Shown: positions 17,764 to 25,863 of the stretch, piece after piece
How positions within the stretch are numbered: the first letter of the stretch is position 1
Layout of the letters: each line of letters begins with the position of its first letter
From: Bacillota bacterium
GTDB taxonomy: Bacteria; Bacillota; Clostridia; Christensenellales; Aristaeellaceae
Length of the DNA stretch: 64,000 bases
Reading direction: 5' to 3'
NCBI GenBank assembly: GCA_023416585.1
Contig: JAEZHM010000043.1
Location: forward strand, 1-64,000
Translations under genes and position numbers: made by a program
The notes under the pieces: model-generated
What the model saw: only the letters and a program-made list of their open reading frames with translations
The model's database searches: none
What the model was told of the DNA's origin: nothing

Positions 17764-17784
17764 ACCTCCGTCAGGGGGATTTTT

Positions 17785-18816
17785 ATGCCGATGAAAAATA
17801 CGCCCAACATTCAAATGATATGCGATCAGCTTGGGCTGTCCAAGGCCACGGTTTCCAAAGCGTTGAACGGGTATCCGCAGGTGAACAAAAGCACGAGGGA
17901 AGCCGTGCAGCGCTATGCCGAGGAAATCGGGTACAGGGTGGATAAGCCCGCGGCGGCGCAGTTAAGTACTGCCGTACGCCGCATCGGCATGCCAGGGCGT
18001 GCGCCAGGCAGCGAGCGTACCGATTTTTCCGGCGATTATCAAGTGATGGCCGGCTTTCGGGACGAGGCGCTGCGCCACGGCATGGAAATCATACTGCTGC
18101 CCAGCATTAAAACCCCGGTCCAAATTGAATTAAGCCTGGAGGCGCTGATTGCCCCTTATCAGCTGGACGGCATCCTGATCAGCGGCCTTCGGACCGACGA
18201 TCCGTATTTAACACAGCTGCAAAGCATTCAAATCCCGGCCGTGCTTTGGGATCTGAAGGTTGCACCGAACCCATTGGTCGGCACCGTGTGCTATGATTCC
18301 CTGCGCGGCGCACAGATGGCAGTGGAGCATTTGCTCTCCCTTGGGCACCGGCGCATAGCCATCTTCAATGGCCACAGGTATGCCCAGGTATGCTATGAAC
18401 GGTTGGACGGCTACCGCCTGGCCCTTATCAATGCCGGGATCACCCCGGACCCTGCCTTGGAATTATGGGGGGATTTTACGGAGGCCGGGGCCGAAGAGGC
18501 TGCGGAGCTGTTTATCCAAAAGGGCGTGACGGCGGTCTTCTGCGCCTGCGATACCACCGCCATCGGGCTTATGCGGCAGCTGAAGGGAAAAGGCAAGCGG
18601 GTTCCGCGGGATCTGTCTGTGGTAGGATATGACGATTCCCCCCTGTCCAGCGCTGTATCGCCGGCGCTGACCACCGTATCCCAGGATTTTTACCGCATCG
18701 GTCAGGTTGCCTGCGGTATGATGAACGTCCTTTTGCAGGGTTTGCCTCTGCACTGTGAAACCGTGCTGCCCAGGCTGGTTGTGCGCGACTCCACAGGACC
18801 TGCTCCCGTTATTTAG
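17785..18816 (+). CDS. LacI-family transcriptional regulator 2
   Basis: A 343-residue repressor with the helix-turn-helix QMICDQLGLSKATVSKALNG near the N-terminus and an effector domain with the usual GHRRIAIFNG, VPRDLSVVGYDDSPLSS and ALTTVSQDFYRIG segments. The start is ATG at 17785, six nt after AGGGGG (17773-17778); a TTG at 17752 precedes the promoter's -10 and cannot be used. The hinge region is altered: the usual arginine/leucine-rich hinge helix reads KPAAAQLSTAVRRIG. It is divergent from the second sugar ABC operon, and several palindromes lie between them. Confidence 0.9.
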   Translation: MPMKNTPNIQMICDQLGLSKATVSKALNGYPQVNKSTREAVQRYAEEIGYRVDKPAAAQLSTAVRRIGMPGRAPGSERTDFSGDYQVMAGFRDEALRHGMEIILLPSIKTPVQIELSLEALIAPYQLDGILISGLRTDDPYLTQLQSIQIPAVLWDLKVAPNPLVGTVCYDSLRGAQMAVEHLLSLGHRRIAIFNGHRYAQVCYERLDGYRLALINAGITPDPALELWGDFTEAGAEEAAELFIQKGVTAVFCACDTTAIGLMRQLKGKGKRVPRDLSVVGYDDSPLSSAVSPALTTVSQDFYRIGQVACGMMNVLLQGLPLHCETVLPRLVVRDSTGPAPVI

Positions 18817-18838
18817 CTCAAAGTAAATCAACATAAAT

Positions 18839-18884
18839 AAGCCATGCCCCAGTTCACAAACGTTTCTGCGGCATGGCTTTTTTC
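18839..18884 (+). terminator. Rho-independent terminator after LacI regulator 2
   Basis: AAGCCATGCC (18839-18848) pairs with GGCATGGCTT (18870-18879), followed by a run of T. The loop contains ACAAACGTTT, which resembles a LacI core by chance. Confidence 0.85.
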
Positions 18885-19124
18885 TTGAATTCATTACACT
18901 CAGCTCTTTTTGATTAACCCTAATACACCATAGCAATTTGCCGCATCAATTATGTATATATCATATCCTGAAAATGCCAATCCGTCAAGATAAAGTGCGG
19001 ATCACCCTTGCCCTGCGCATCATTGCCCCTTTAATTGGCTTATTTGCCTTCTCCCTGCAATTCCTTGCGCTTGCAACCTTTCCTGCATTGCGCTATTTTG
19101 AAATATAAGCAAAGGAGGCCGGCC

Positions 19125-19814
19125 ATGAACGCCATTGAGTGGTACAACTACATCGCAAAACGCAACGGCGGATACAAGGTCAATGTACCCTATGAGGTTT
19201 GCGGCGAGTCAGCCGAGGATGTATTTGAGCGCGAGCTGGTTTTATTGATCCGGGACAGAACCGTACTGGACGCGGGATGCGGACACGGTGCGTTTACGCT
19301 CAGGATGGCCGGCTATGCAAAGGAGATTGTGGGTTACGATTTCGCGAACGAAATGATCAAAATCGCAAACCGGCTGAAAGAAGAAGCGGAGATACGGAAC
19401 GCAGCCTTTATCCCGACCGTCTACGGAGAGGTACTGCCCTTTGAGGAAGGCTTCTTCAATGTGATCTACAGCCGCCGGGGGCCGGGTTCTATTGTGGAGC
19501 AAAGCAGGCTGCTAAAGCCCGGCGGGATCATTACGGGCATCCACATGTACCCCATACCCGATGGGGAAATAACGGACCGCATCAAGGGAACGGGAGATTA
19601 TACGGACATCACCATGCGGGTGTTTCAAAGCGCAATCATCTATTTTCAGAATGAAGCGGATTATGCGGAATACCTTTCCTCATTTCATCTTGCGCCCGAC
19701 TATACACTGCCAGAAAACAGGGAAGCCTTTGAGAAAATCCTCGAAGAAAGCCATATCAATGGGCGTATTGGGATCAAGGAAAGCAAGCAGATCTGGCGCG
19801 CGGTCAAAAAATAG
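19125..19814 (+). CDS. Class I SAM-dependent methyltransferase
   Basis: A 229-residue protein with motif I VLDAGCGHGAFTLRMAG near residue 48, the acidic GYDFAN strand and LLKPGGIITG after the catalytic region. The substrate is unknown; the family includes small-molecule and RNA methyltransferases. The start is ATG at 19125 behind AAAGGAGG; the open frame begins upstream at 19035 but without a ribosome site. The second methyltransferase starts 15 bp downstream, so the two are co-transcribed. The 240 bp upstream shows nothing else recognisable. Confidence 0.8.
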   Translation: MNAIEWYNYIAKRNGGYKVNVPYEVCGESAEDVFERELVLLIRDRTVLDAGCGHGAFTLRMAGYAKEIVGYDFANEMIKIANRLKEEAEIRNAAFIPTVYGEVLPFEEGFFNVIYSRRGPGSIVEQSRLLKPGGIITGIHMYPIPDGEITDRIKGTGDYTDITMRVFQSAIIYFQNEADYAEYLSSFHLAPDYTLPENREAFEKILEESHINGRIGIKESKQIWRAVKK

Positions 19815-19829
19815 GGAGAAGCTATTTCA

Positions 19830-20765
19830 ATGATTGATACAAGCAGCAACGAAATCTGGAAAGCGGCCGCTCGGCCCGACAGCTTTGAGACGCGAGCACA
19901 CCGCTTTCGCGAGGAAATGCGGCCCGTTTTCTTTGAATGGCTGGGCATTACGCCTGAATGCAGCGTGCTGGACGGCGGCTGCGGCTCCGGCGTATTCACG
20001 CGCTATCTGGCCAAAGGGCTAAGTATTGGGCATATTACGGGATTTGATATCCATGAGGGATCCATTGAATTCGGGCGCAAAAAGGCGGAGGAACTGGGCC
20101 TCGAAAGCAGAATGACACTGGAAAGCGCCGACGGTTTCAGCCTTCATTATGCGGACAATGCATTTGACGCGGTGACAAATTACACCTATATCGGCGTACT
20201 GTCCGACCCCGCCGCCGGCCTTAAGGAGCTTATACGGGTTTGCAAGCCTCGCGGCGTGGTATCCTGCGTGATTGCCACAAACGCCATACCTTATGTAAAC
20301 TGGCAGGGCGGTTACCCGTTTGAGGGTGCGGAGGAGCTTCAAAGGCTGGCATCTTTGGAAAATATCATCTTCGGCAGCTTTGCAAGGAAAGCCTCCGATT
20401 GGAAGCAGTCGGACAAGTGGGATGCCTTCCGCTACCCGCAGCTTTTTGAAACCTGCAATCTGACCGAGATACACGTGTATCCTTTTGGCCATCTCATCTG
20501 CTACAGCGATACGTCCTATCCTTTTGAATACAGGAAACAGCTGGCCATCAGCGAAACGGAAGAGGAAATAAGCTGGCTTGCGTCAAGGTATATGGGCAAG
20601 GAGGAAATTTACTTAAAGCATGGATTTTCGCAGAGCGATTTTGATAGATTGATTCAATTGTATTCAGTAAAACTTGAATACCTGAAAGAGCATTTTGATA
20701 CGGATAAAAGCTATGAATGGCACGGCGGGTTCAACTTTATCGTCACCGGCAGAAAGGCAAATTGA
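19830..20765 (+). CDS. Class I SAM-dependent methyltransferase with C-terminal extension
   Basis: A 311-residue protein. Motif I VLDGGCGSGVFTRYLAKG lies near residue 46, GFDIHEGS follows as the ribose-binding strand, and a CKPRGVVSCVIA segment marks the end of the Rossmann core. The C-terminal third, rich in aromatic and acidic residues (YPFEYRKQLAISETEEE), is outside the core and may bind the substrate. It has GGGAGAAG before its ATG and is second in a two-gene operon. It may act with its neighbour on one substrate or form a heteromer, but nothing nearby identifies the compound. Confidence 0.8.
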   Translation: MIDTSSNEIWKAAARPDSFETRAHRFREEMRPVFFEWLGITPECSVLDGGCGSGVFTRYLAKGLSIGHITGFDIHEGSIEFGRKKAEELGLESRMTLESADGFSLHYADNAFDAVTNYTYIGVLSDPAAGLKELIRVCKPRGVVSCVIATNAIPYVNWQGGYPFEGAEELQRLASLENIIFGSFARKASDWKQSDKWDAFRYPQLFETCNLTEIHVYPFGHLICYSDTSYPFEYRKQLAISETEEEISWLASRYMGKEEIYLKHGFSQSDFDRLIQLYSVKLEYLKEHFDTDKSYEWHGGFNFIVTGRKAN

Positions 20766-20815
20766 CTCCTTGCATCTCACGGCCCGTTTTGGGTTAGCAG
20801 CCTTTCCTGTTTATA

Positions 20816-20850
20816 CCCGCAGGCTTTATGCAAGAAGCTTGCGGGCTTGT
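20816..20850 (+). terminator. Probable terminator after the methyltransferase pair
   Basis: CCCGCAGGCTT (20816-20826) pairs with AAGCTTGCGGG (20835-20845) with one mismatch and is followed by CTTGTTGT. The T-tract is imperfect. Confidence 0.55.
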
Positions 20851-21108
20851 TGTATTCGCCCATCAATCCCGCACGGTTCATAACAAGGAAATGAAACCAC
20901 TATTCTAGGCTTGAATACCGCTTTAGCCGGTGCAAAGAAGCTTCAGCCTATACAGTCATACATAATAACAAATTATGTGATATACTTTTTAGAAATATCT
21001 CTTCCCCATCAATCAAATCTGCTATTTCGGCAGCAGATGAATGAAAGCCTTGATGTACTTAAGCGATTTTTCGCAGGAATGGATTTTGCAAAAAAACGCC
21101 GTTAAAAG

Positions 21109-21137
21109 TGTAACGTTTATCTTTTCTGTGTGTCTAA
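21109..21137 (+). promoter_or_regulatory. Candidate autoregulated ECF-type promoter
   Basis: TGTAAC (21109-21114), a 16-nt spacer and TGTCTAA (21131-21137) resemble the TGTAAC-N16-CGTCTAA type recognised by clostridial ECF sigma factors, directly before the ECF gene. The distance to the ribosome site is short, so the leader would be minimal. Confidence 0.55.
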
Positions 21138-21156
21138 CAGGTGAGGAGGTGACGTG

Positions 21157-21654
21157 ATGCAGCCGCTTGAGGCACTGTTCAGCGAATATTTTGGCCGGGT
21201 ATATCGCTTTGCGCTGTCAATGACACGTGATGAACATGCCGCCGGAGAACTGACACAGCAGACGTTTTTCAAGGCGCTGAGTAAAATCGACAGTTTCCAG
21301 TTGCGCAGCGACCCAATAACATGGCTGTGCAGCATCGCGAAGAATGAGTTTTACAACAGTGCCCGCCGAAAACGTGAACAGCCTTTCGCACCGGATGCCA
21401 GAGAGTTTGATAAAGCCACCGATTCCATAGAAACATTGATGCTTAAGAGCGATCAGACGATGCGCATACACCTTTATTTGCACGCGCTGGATGAGCCTTA
21501 TCGCGAGGTATTCACGCTGCGTGTATTCGGGGAATTGAAATACTCGCAGATTGCCGCGTTGTTTGGCAAAACCGAAAGCTGGGCGCGTGTAACATACTAT
21601 CGCGCAAAATTGGACCTGCAGCAAAGAATCAGGGAGGAAGACAATGAATCATAA
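21157..21654 (+). CDS. ECF-family RNA polymerase sigma factor
   Basis: A 165-residue sigma factor with only regions 2 and 4. Region 2 spans EALFSEYFGRVYRFALSMT to about residue 75 (SDPITWLCSIAKNEFYN). Region 4 starts near HALDEPYREVFTLRVFGELK and includes the helix-turn-helix YSQIAALFGKTESWARVTYY. It would direct polymerase to stress- or signal-responsive promoters when released by its anti-sigma factor. ATG at 21157 is preferred over GTG at 21154 because GGAGG (21145-21149) is then seven nt away. Its end overlaps the anti-sigma gene by 11 bp, which couples their translation. Confidence 0.9.
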   Translation: MQPLEALFSEYFGRVYRFALSMTRDEHAAGELTQQTFFKALSKIDSFQLRSDPITWLCSIAKNEFYNSARRKREQPFAPDAREFDKATDSIETLMLKSDQTMRIHLYLHALDEPYREVFTLRVFGELKYSQIAALFGKTESWARVTYYRAKLDLQQRIREEDNES

Positions 21655-22381
21655 CATGCCATGTGAAATTGTCCGCGACCTCATTCCGTTGGTCGTCGAC
21701 GGGGCGGCCTGCGAGGAATCACGGATACTGGTGGAAAAACACGCCTTGGAATGCGCCGGATGCCATCAAATGATGGACGACATACGTGCCGAAATCAAAA
21801 CTGAACGTATGGATGAGGAGAATACAAAGTTTATAAGATTCTGCCAAAAGATGCGCAAGGCGCTGTCATGGCATTTATTGATAAAGGCTTTCGTCGCGAT
21901 TGTGCTTGTTGCGGGAATTCTTGTTGGCGGGATAGCGTACACGCACAATCAGATGTACAACGCGAGCATGGAGATAAAGCCCACAGAGTACAGCGCTGCG
22001 GTGGATCAGGAAGGCTTTTTTATGCTCAAGTTCAAAGCGCCCAAAAACCATAAGTATTTTGGTGATTGTCTTAACTTTGATCAAGGAATCTGCTACTATG
22101 CGCCTAAGATTTCCGCGTGGCCGCAGTTCCTGGAAAACCTAGATAATAGTGAAATTGAGAGTTATGCAAGTACCCTGCAAATGAAGGACGGAATGCTGAT
22201 GTATATCGAATACGAAGAGAGCATTGTGCTTGATGAAGAATCAGGCCAGCATGTGAGTAAATGGGAACCGCGCTATGCGCCAATACAGGAACTGCGCCTT
22301 GGCACAAAGAAGGATTATGAAGTGGTCTATCGGGCAGGTGATGCGCTTCCAGTTGTGCATATCGAAAGAGGCACTTACTGA
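21644..22381 (+). CDS. Anti-sigma factor with zinc-finger (zf-HC2) and one membrane segment
   Basis: A 245-residue membrane protein. The N-terminal cytoplasmic domain shows the ZAS pattern CEIVRDLIPLVVDGAACEES and HALECAGC (H-xxx-C-xx-C), which binds zinc and holds the sigma factor. A single membrane helix at about residues 82-104 (FVAIVLVAGILVGGIAYT) is followed by an extracytoplasmic domain of about 140 residues of unknown fold. It overlaps and is co-transcribed with the ECF gene. The signal sensed cannot be inferred. A strong terminator follows. Confidence 0.88.
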   Translation: MNHNMPCEIVRDLIPLVVDGAACEESRILVEKHALECAGCHQMMDDIRAEIKTERMDEENTKFIRFCQKMRKALSWHLLIKAFVAIVLVAGILVGGIAYTHNQMYNASMEIKPTEYSAAVDQEGFFMLKFKAPKNHKYFGDCLNFDQGICYYAPKISAWPQFLENLDNSEIESYASTLQMKDGMLMYIEYEESIVLDEESGQHVSKWEPRYAPIQELRLGTKKDYEVVYRAGDALPVVHIERGTY

Positions 22382-22398
22382 CATAGCAAAAACGCAAA

Positions 22399-22422
22399 CC
22401 CGGCTTCAAAGCCGGGCGTTTT
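22399..22422 (+). terminator. Rho-independent terminator after the anti-sigma gene
   Basis: CCCGGC (22399-22404) pairs with GCCGGG (22411-22416) and is followed by CGTTTTTC. Flanking AAAACGC and GCGTTTT can extend the stem. Confidence 0.88.
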
Positions 22423-22540
22423 TCTTTATTCTGACGCGGTGAATCCATGTGCCTTAAAAGCTTCCTTCAATTCCAGGCCATTTGTATAGCTGCACAAAAA
22501 TGGGTTCGTGGATTGTATTGACTAAAGAACAGAAGAAACA

Positions 22541-22580
22541 TTTACTCCTTCCGCCGCCCGCAGGCTGCGGAAGGAGTAAA
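22541..22580. repeat. 14-bp perfect inverted repeat between convergent genes
   Basis: TTTACTCCTTCCGC (22541-22554) and GCGGAAGGAGTAAA (22567-22580) surround a 12-nt loop. It lies between the convergent anti-sigma and GH42 genes and may act as a bidirectional transcript end, though there is no T-run. Confidence 0.6.
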
Positions 22581-22644
22581 TGCTATAGGTTGCGGAAGGC
22601 ATAGAGAATGTGCAAATTAGCTTGCTTCACATTGCCAGTTCTGT

Positions 22645-24744
22645 TCAGGCTTTTTTAAATGTCCTCCAGGCACATTCGGATGGACCCAGATCAAAATCGA
22701 TACTGTCCTTTCCTTCCCATGGAGCGGCAAGATCGATATGGATTTTCGCAGGGCTGTTCATATAATTGACAGCCACCACAATGTAGGATTCCTCCGTCTC
22801 CAGCAGCCGGACTAAAGGCGCAAGGCAGGGCAAGCCTTCAGCAGCCTCTGTTGCTGTGATTTTTGCAAATTGGGGATATCCGTTTTTACGCATGAGGCCG
22901 GCAAAGAATGCTTCATTTAGTGAACACTGCGTCTTCGCATATTCAATGCCGGAAAAGGTGCCAAGCCATACCGCTTTCCCCTGCCCTATGCGGTATTCCG
23001 ACATGGCGGGCGCGCCGTCCGGGAAGACTGCTATAACCTCAGTGCCCTCCATAGGGCGGACCACCTGGCGGTATAGCGTTCCGCGGAATAGCTCGCCGCC
23101 ATTTTTAAGCGCCACAGCAGATTCCTCCGGGCCAAGTCCCTGCACTTCCACATGGTACAGGCCAAACAATTGCATCAGCGTATCGCTATTCTGATCCAGC
23201 AAGCCTGTTTCATCATACAAGCCGGGGAACGCTTCCGAAACCAGCGTGCCGCCTGATTGCACAAACTTCCTAAGCCCCTCCGTTTCCGCTTTGGAAAGTA
23301 CCATGGGCACAGGCAAAAAAAGCGTGCGGATGCCGCTGTCAAAGATATCTTCCACATCATCCTGATGAACGAACGTAATAGGGATGCAGTTACGGAAGGC
23401 AGCCTGATAAAATCCCTGGATTGCCTGGGCGTACAATTCCTCCCGCCGCTCGGCGCCGTAAAACCAGACTGAGGTGGTACGGGAAAGGTATATGGCATTC
23501 TCCGCGCTCACCCGCCGGGAACAGGCCAGCAAAGGATGGTTCAGTTCTTTGGCGCATTTCGCCGCCTCCAGCGAGCGCTCCGTGTTTTCGCCGCGGAACC
23601 CGGTAAGGCCAAAGCCGGGAGATTCCACGCCGGCGGGTTCCGGCGCGTACTGCCAGTAGGTAATGCCTTTCCCGCCCGAAGCCACGGTGCTGTAGTTCCA
23701 AAGCCTGATGTCCCGCGCTGTCGGCACTTCGCCGCCCAGCAGCCCTGCCTTGCCGCCACCGCCCTGCAGCTCCACCTGGTAAAAAGGCTTATTGCCGGAA
23801 GCAGCCGCCACGATCTCATGATTCAGCATATGGTGAAAAAACGGATTCTCCCGCATCAGCCATTTGGGGAAGCAGGTCAGCCCGAAAACATCCACTTCCC
23901 GGCTTAAAAGGAACTCATCCCCCAGCTCGTTGGCCAGCCCGCCTGTCCCATGGGTGCCCACATAGCCGGAGTAGGCCACGTGAGACTGCACAATAAGATT
24001 CGGCGCGCCGCGCTTGGCCGCCGCCACCCGAAGCCGCATCCAGCGCCGCATATTGTCAAGCCAGAATATCCGCCAGTCCATCATATCCGTCCAGGTGCCT
24101 ATGCGGGGCGGCGGATCGACTTGCTCCCAAGAAGTATAGGTGCGGAACCAGATCCGGTTAAGCTCTTGAAGAGTTTTATATTTCTCCTTAAGCCACAAAC
24201 GGAACTGCTCCCTGGAATGTTCGCAATAGCACAGCATATCTTGCCTGTAATCAAACATGGGCTCCAGGTGGGGCTCATTCCATACGTCTATGGAAAACAT
24301 GGCGGGATGGTCCTTCACATGGGCTGCCAGTGTTTCAATGAAGCGCTCCACCAAAGCGGCCGCTTCTTTTTTATCCATGCAAAGCCCCGGCCACCCAGCG
24401 GTGGGCAGGTTGGCAGGCCCGCCATAGGTGACTTTTGCTCCGCTTGCCGTTTGGTAATAAGCATCCTCGTTCCCTTCCCTTGTCCAGTAGGGTGCTCCTT
24501 CCGGAATGGTGTTGATGACCACCTTCAAGCCAAATTCCTGTGCCAGGTCTAAAAGCTCATCCAGATCGCCAAATGTAAAAGCACCGGGCTCCCGCTCGAT
24601 CCAGTTCCAAACGGCCCACAGTTTCACCGTGTTGAAACCAAGGTCCCTCATATTTGCCATATCCCGCCGCCAGCACTCCCTGTACGGAAACGGCGGTCGG
24701 AAATACTGCGCGCCAAAGATCATGCCGATGTTCAGGTCGCTCAT
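22645..24744 (-). CDS. Glycoside hydrolase family 42 beta-galactosidase-like enzyme
   Basis: A 699-residue enzyme of the GH42 family, which hydrolyses beta-galactosides and some arabinosides by a retaining mechanism. The TIM barrel occupies the first 380 residues: IGMIFGAQYFRPPFPYRECW, the acid/base E157 in IDVWNEPH and the probable nucleophile E325 in FYQVELQGG. A trimerisation domain follows from about residue 400 and a small beta domain closes the protein. There is no signal peptide, so it acts on imported oligosaccharide. The start is ATG at 24744 behind TGGAGG. It is last in the operon led by the glycyl radical enzyme, after the sugar ABC transporter, which suggests it frees the sugar entering that pathway. 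Confidence 0.9.
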   Translation of the reverse strand: MSDLNIGMIFGAQYFRPPFPYRECWRRDMANMRDLGFNTVKLWAVWNWIEREPGAFTFGDLDELLDLAQEFGLKVVINTIPEGAPYWTREGNEDAYYQTASGAKVTYGGPANLPTAGWPGLCMDKKEAAALVERFIETLAAHVKDHPAMFSIDVWNEPHLEPMFDYRQDMLCYCEHSREQFRLWLKEKYKTLQELNRIWFRTYTSWEQVDPPPRIGTWTDMMDWRIFWLDNMRRWMRLRVAAAKRGAPNLIVQSHVAYSGYVGTHGTGGLANELGDEFLLSREVDVFGLTCFPKWLMRENPFFHHMLNHEIVAAASGNKPFYQVELQGGGGKAGLLGGEVPTARDIRLWNYSTVASGGKGITYWQYAPEPAGVESPGFGLTGFRGENTERSLEAAKCAKELNHPLLACSRRVSAENAIYLSRTTSVWFYGAERREELYAQAIQGFYQAAFRNCIPITFVHQDDVEDIFDSGIRTLFLPVPMVLSKAETEGLRKFVQSGGTLVSEAFPGLYDETGLLDQNSDTLMQLFGLYHVEVQGLGPEESAVALKNGGELFRGTLYRQVVRPMEGTEVIAVFPDGAPAMSEYRIGQGKAVWLGTFSGIEYAKTQCSLNEAFFAGLMRKNGYPQFAKITATEAAEGLPCLAPLVRLLETEESYIVVAVNYMNSPAKIHIDLAAPWEGKDSIDFDLGPSECAWRTFKKA

Positions 24745-24850
24745 TTGTGCCTCCAATATGCCATGTGCATTTTATATACAGATTACGTTAGCCTTTCGTA
24801 TCCTGGCGGGGGTATGACTGCTCGGTAAATACATTCAACTTTGCCTGAAA

Positions 24851-24934
24851 GCCGTAGGGCGGGGGCTTGCTCCCGCCGTCCGTAGCGGTATCTGACCTGG
24901 GAACGGCGGCGGGAGCAAGCCCCCGCCCTACGGC
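24851..24934. repeat. 28-bp perfect inverted repeat
   Basis: Arms at 24851-24878 and 24907-24934 are exact reverse complements over 28 bp, beginning GCCGTAGGGCGGGGGCTTGC, with a 28-nt loop. It lies between the permease and GH42 genes. It looks like a dispersed intergenic element; no second copy was seen here. Confidence 0.85.
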
Positions 24935-25018
24935 ATCGGTTGTTTGTTGACTTCTCTGCCGGGGCTTGTGAATTCCGTTTCTTTTGTAGTTGCCTGAATA
25001 CTAGGCTGCTTTCTATAA

Positions 25019-25849
25019 TTACCCCTTAACAGCCCCTGCCGTCATGCCGGTGACCAGATACCTTTGCATAAAGAAGCCCAATATTACAATCGGCGTCAGC
25101 GTGATGGTGGCTGCGGCGGAGCATTTGCCCCAGTCCACCGACATGGCGCCGGTAAACCTGGCGACCGCCACCGTAAGGGGATAGGTTTTGATATTTGTCA
25201 GCGTCAGGGAAAACAGCAGCTCGTTCCAGGAGCTTTGCATGGAGAGGATCACCGCGGAAGCCACGGCCGGCGCCAGCATGGGCAGTATAATCAAAAAGAA
25301 CGTCTTCATTCTGGAGCAGCCCAGCTCTGTGGCCGACTCGAACATTTCCGCGGGGATATCCTCAATGAATCCCCGCATAAGCCATGTCACAAAGGGTACC
25401 GAAATGGCCGAGTGGGCCAGAATGGGCGAAATGAAATGCCCTGTCCATTGTATTCGGTTGAGCATGATATACAAAGGGATCATAATGGTGATGGAAGGCA
25501 CCAGCTTCCCCAGCATCATGATGTTGCTTAAGCGAATCCCGATCCTGCTTTTAAACAGGCGCAGACCATAGGCGGCCAGCGTGCCCATCATGATTACCAG
25601 GAACGTGGTGCAGCTCGCAATGATCAAAGAGTTCAAAAAATATTGAGCGAAATTGTCCACCGACAAAACGCGCTCAAAATGCGTCATAATAGGTGTAAAG
25701 ATAATTTGGGGCGGCATGCGCTTAATGTCCAGCGTGCGGCGGAAGGCGTTGGACACAACGATGTATACCGGAATAATCGCGATCATAAGGAAGATAAGCG
25801 CCAGCAGCCGCTGTAATATGCGGCCCCACCACTTTGTTTTCACATTCAT
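25019..25849 (-). CDS. CUT1 sugar ABC transporter permease (MalG type)
   Basis: A 276-residue permease with about six membrane segments. The EAA loop position reads EMFESATELGCSRMKTFFLIILPM, which departs from the usual EAATIDGA seen in the other transporters here. The ATG start follows AGGAGGTG. It pairs with the gene 14 bp upstream and serves the glycyl-radical-enzyme operon. The altered loop may mean a different or less strict ATPase partner. Confidence 0.88.
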   Translation of the reverse strand: MNVKTKWWGRILQRLLALIFLMIAIIPVYIVVSNAFRRTLDIKRMPPQIIFTPIMTHFERVLSVDNFAQYFLNSLIIASCTTFLVIMMGTLAAYGLRLFKSRIGIRLSNIMMLGKLVPSITIMIPLYIMLNRIQWTGHFISPILAHSAISVPFVTWLMRGFIEDIPAEMFESATELGCSRMKTFFLIILPMLAPAVASAVILSMQSSWNELLFSLTLTNIKTYPLTVAVARFTGAMSVDWGKCSAAATITLTPIVILGFFMQRYLVTGMTAGAVKG

Positions 25850-25863
25850 TGCATGTCACCTCC

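Noticed and set aside
18855..18866. ACAAACGTTT as another LacI operator
   Set aside because: It is the loop of a clear terminator and lacks the full palindrome.
20911..21105. 64-codon open frame before the sigma factor
   Set aside because: It has no ribosome site and no recognisable features; the region is better explained as intergenic DNA with the ECF promoter.
24851..24934. CRISPR repeat
   Set aside because: There is a single inverted pair, with no regularly spaced direct repeats and no cas genes.
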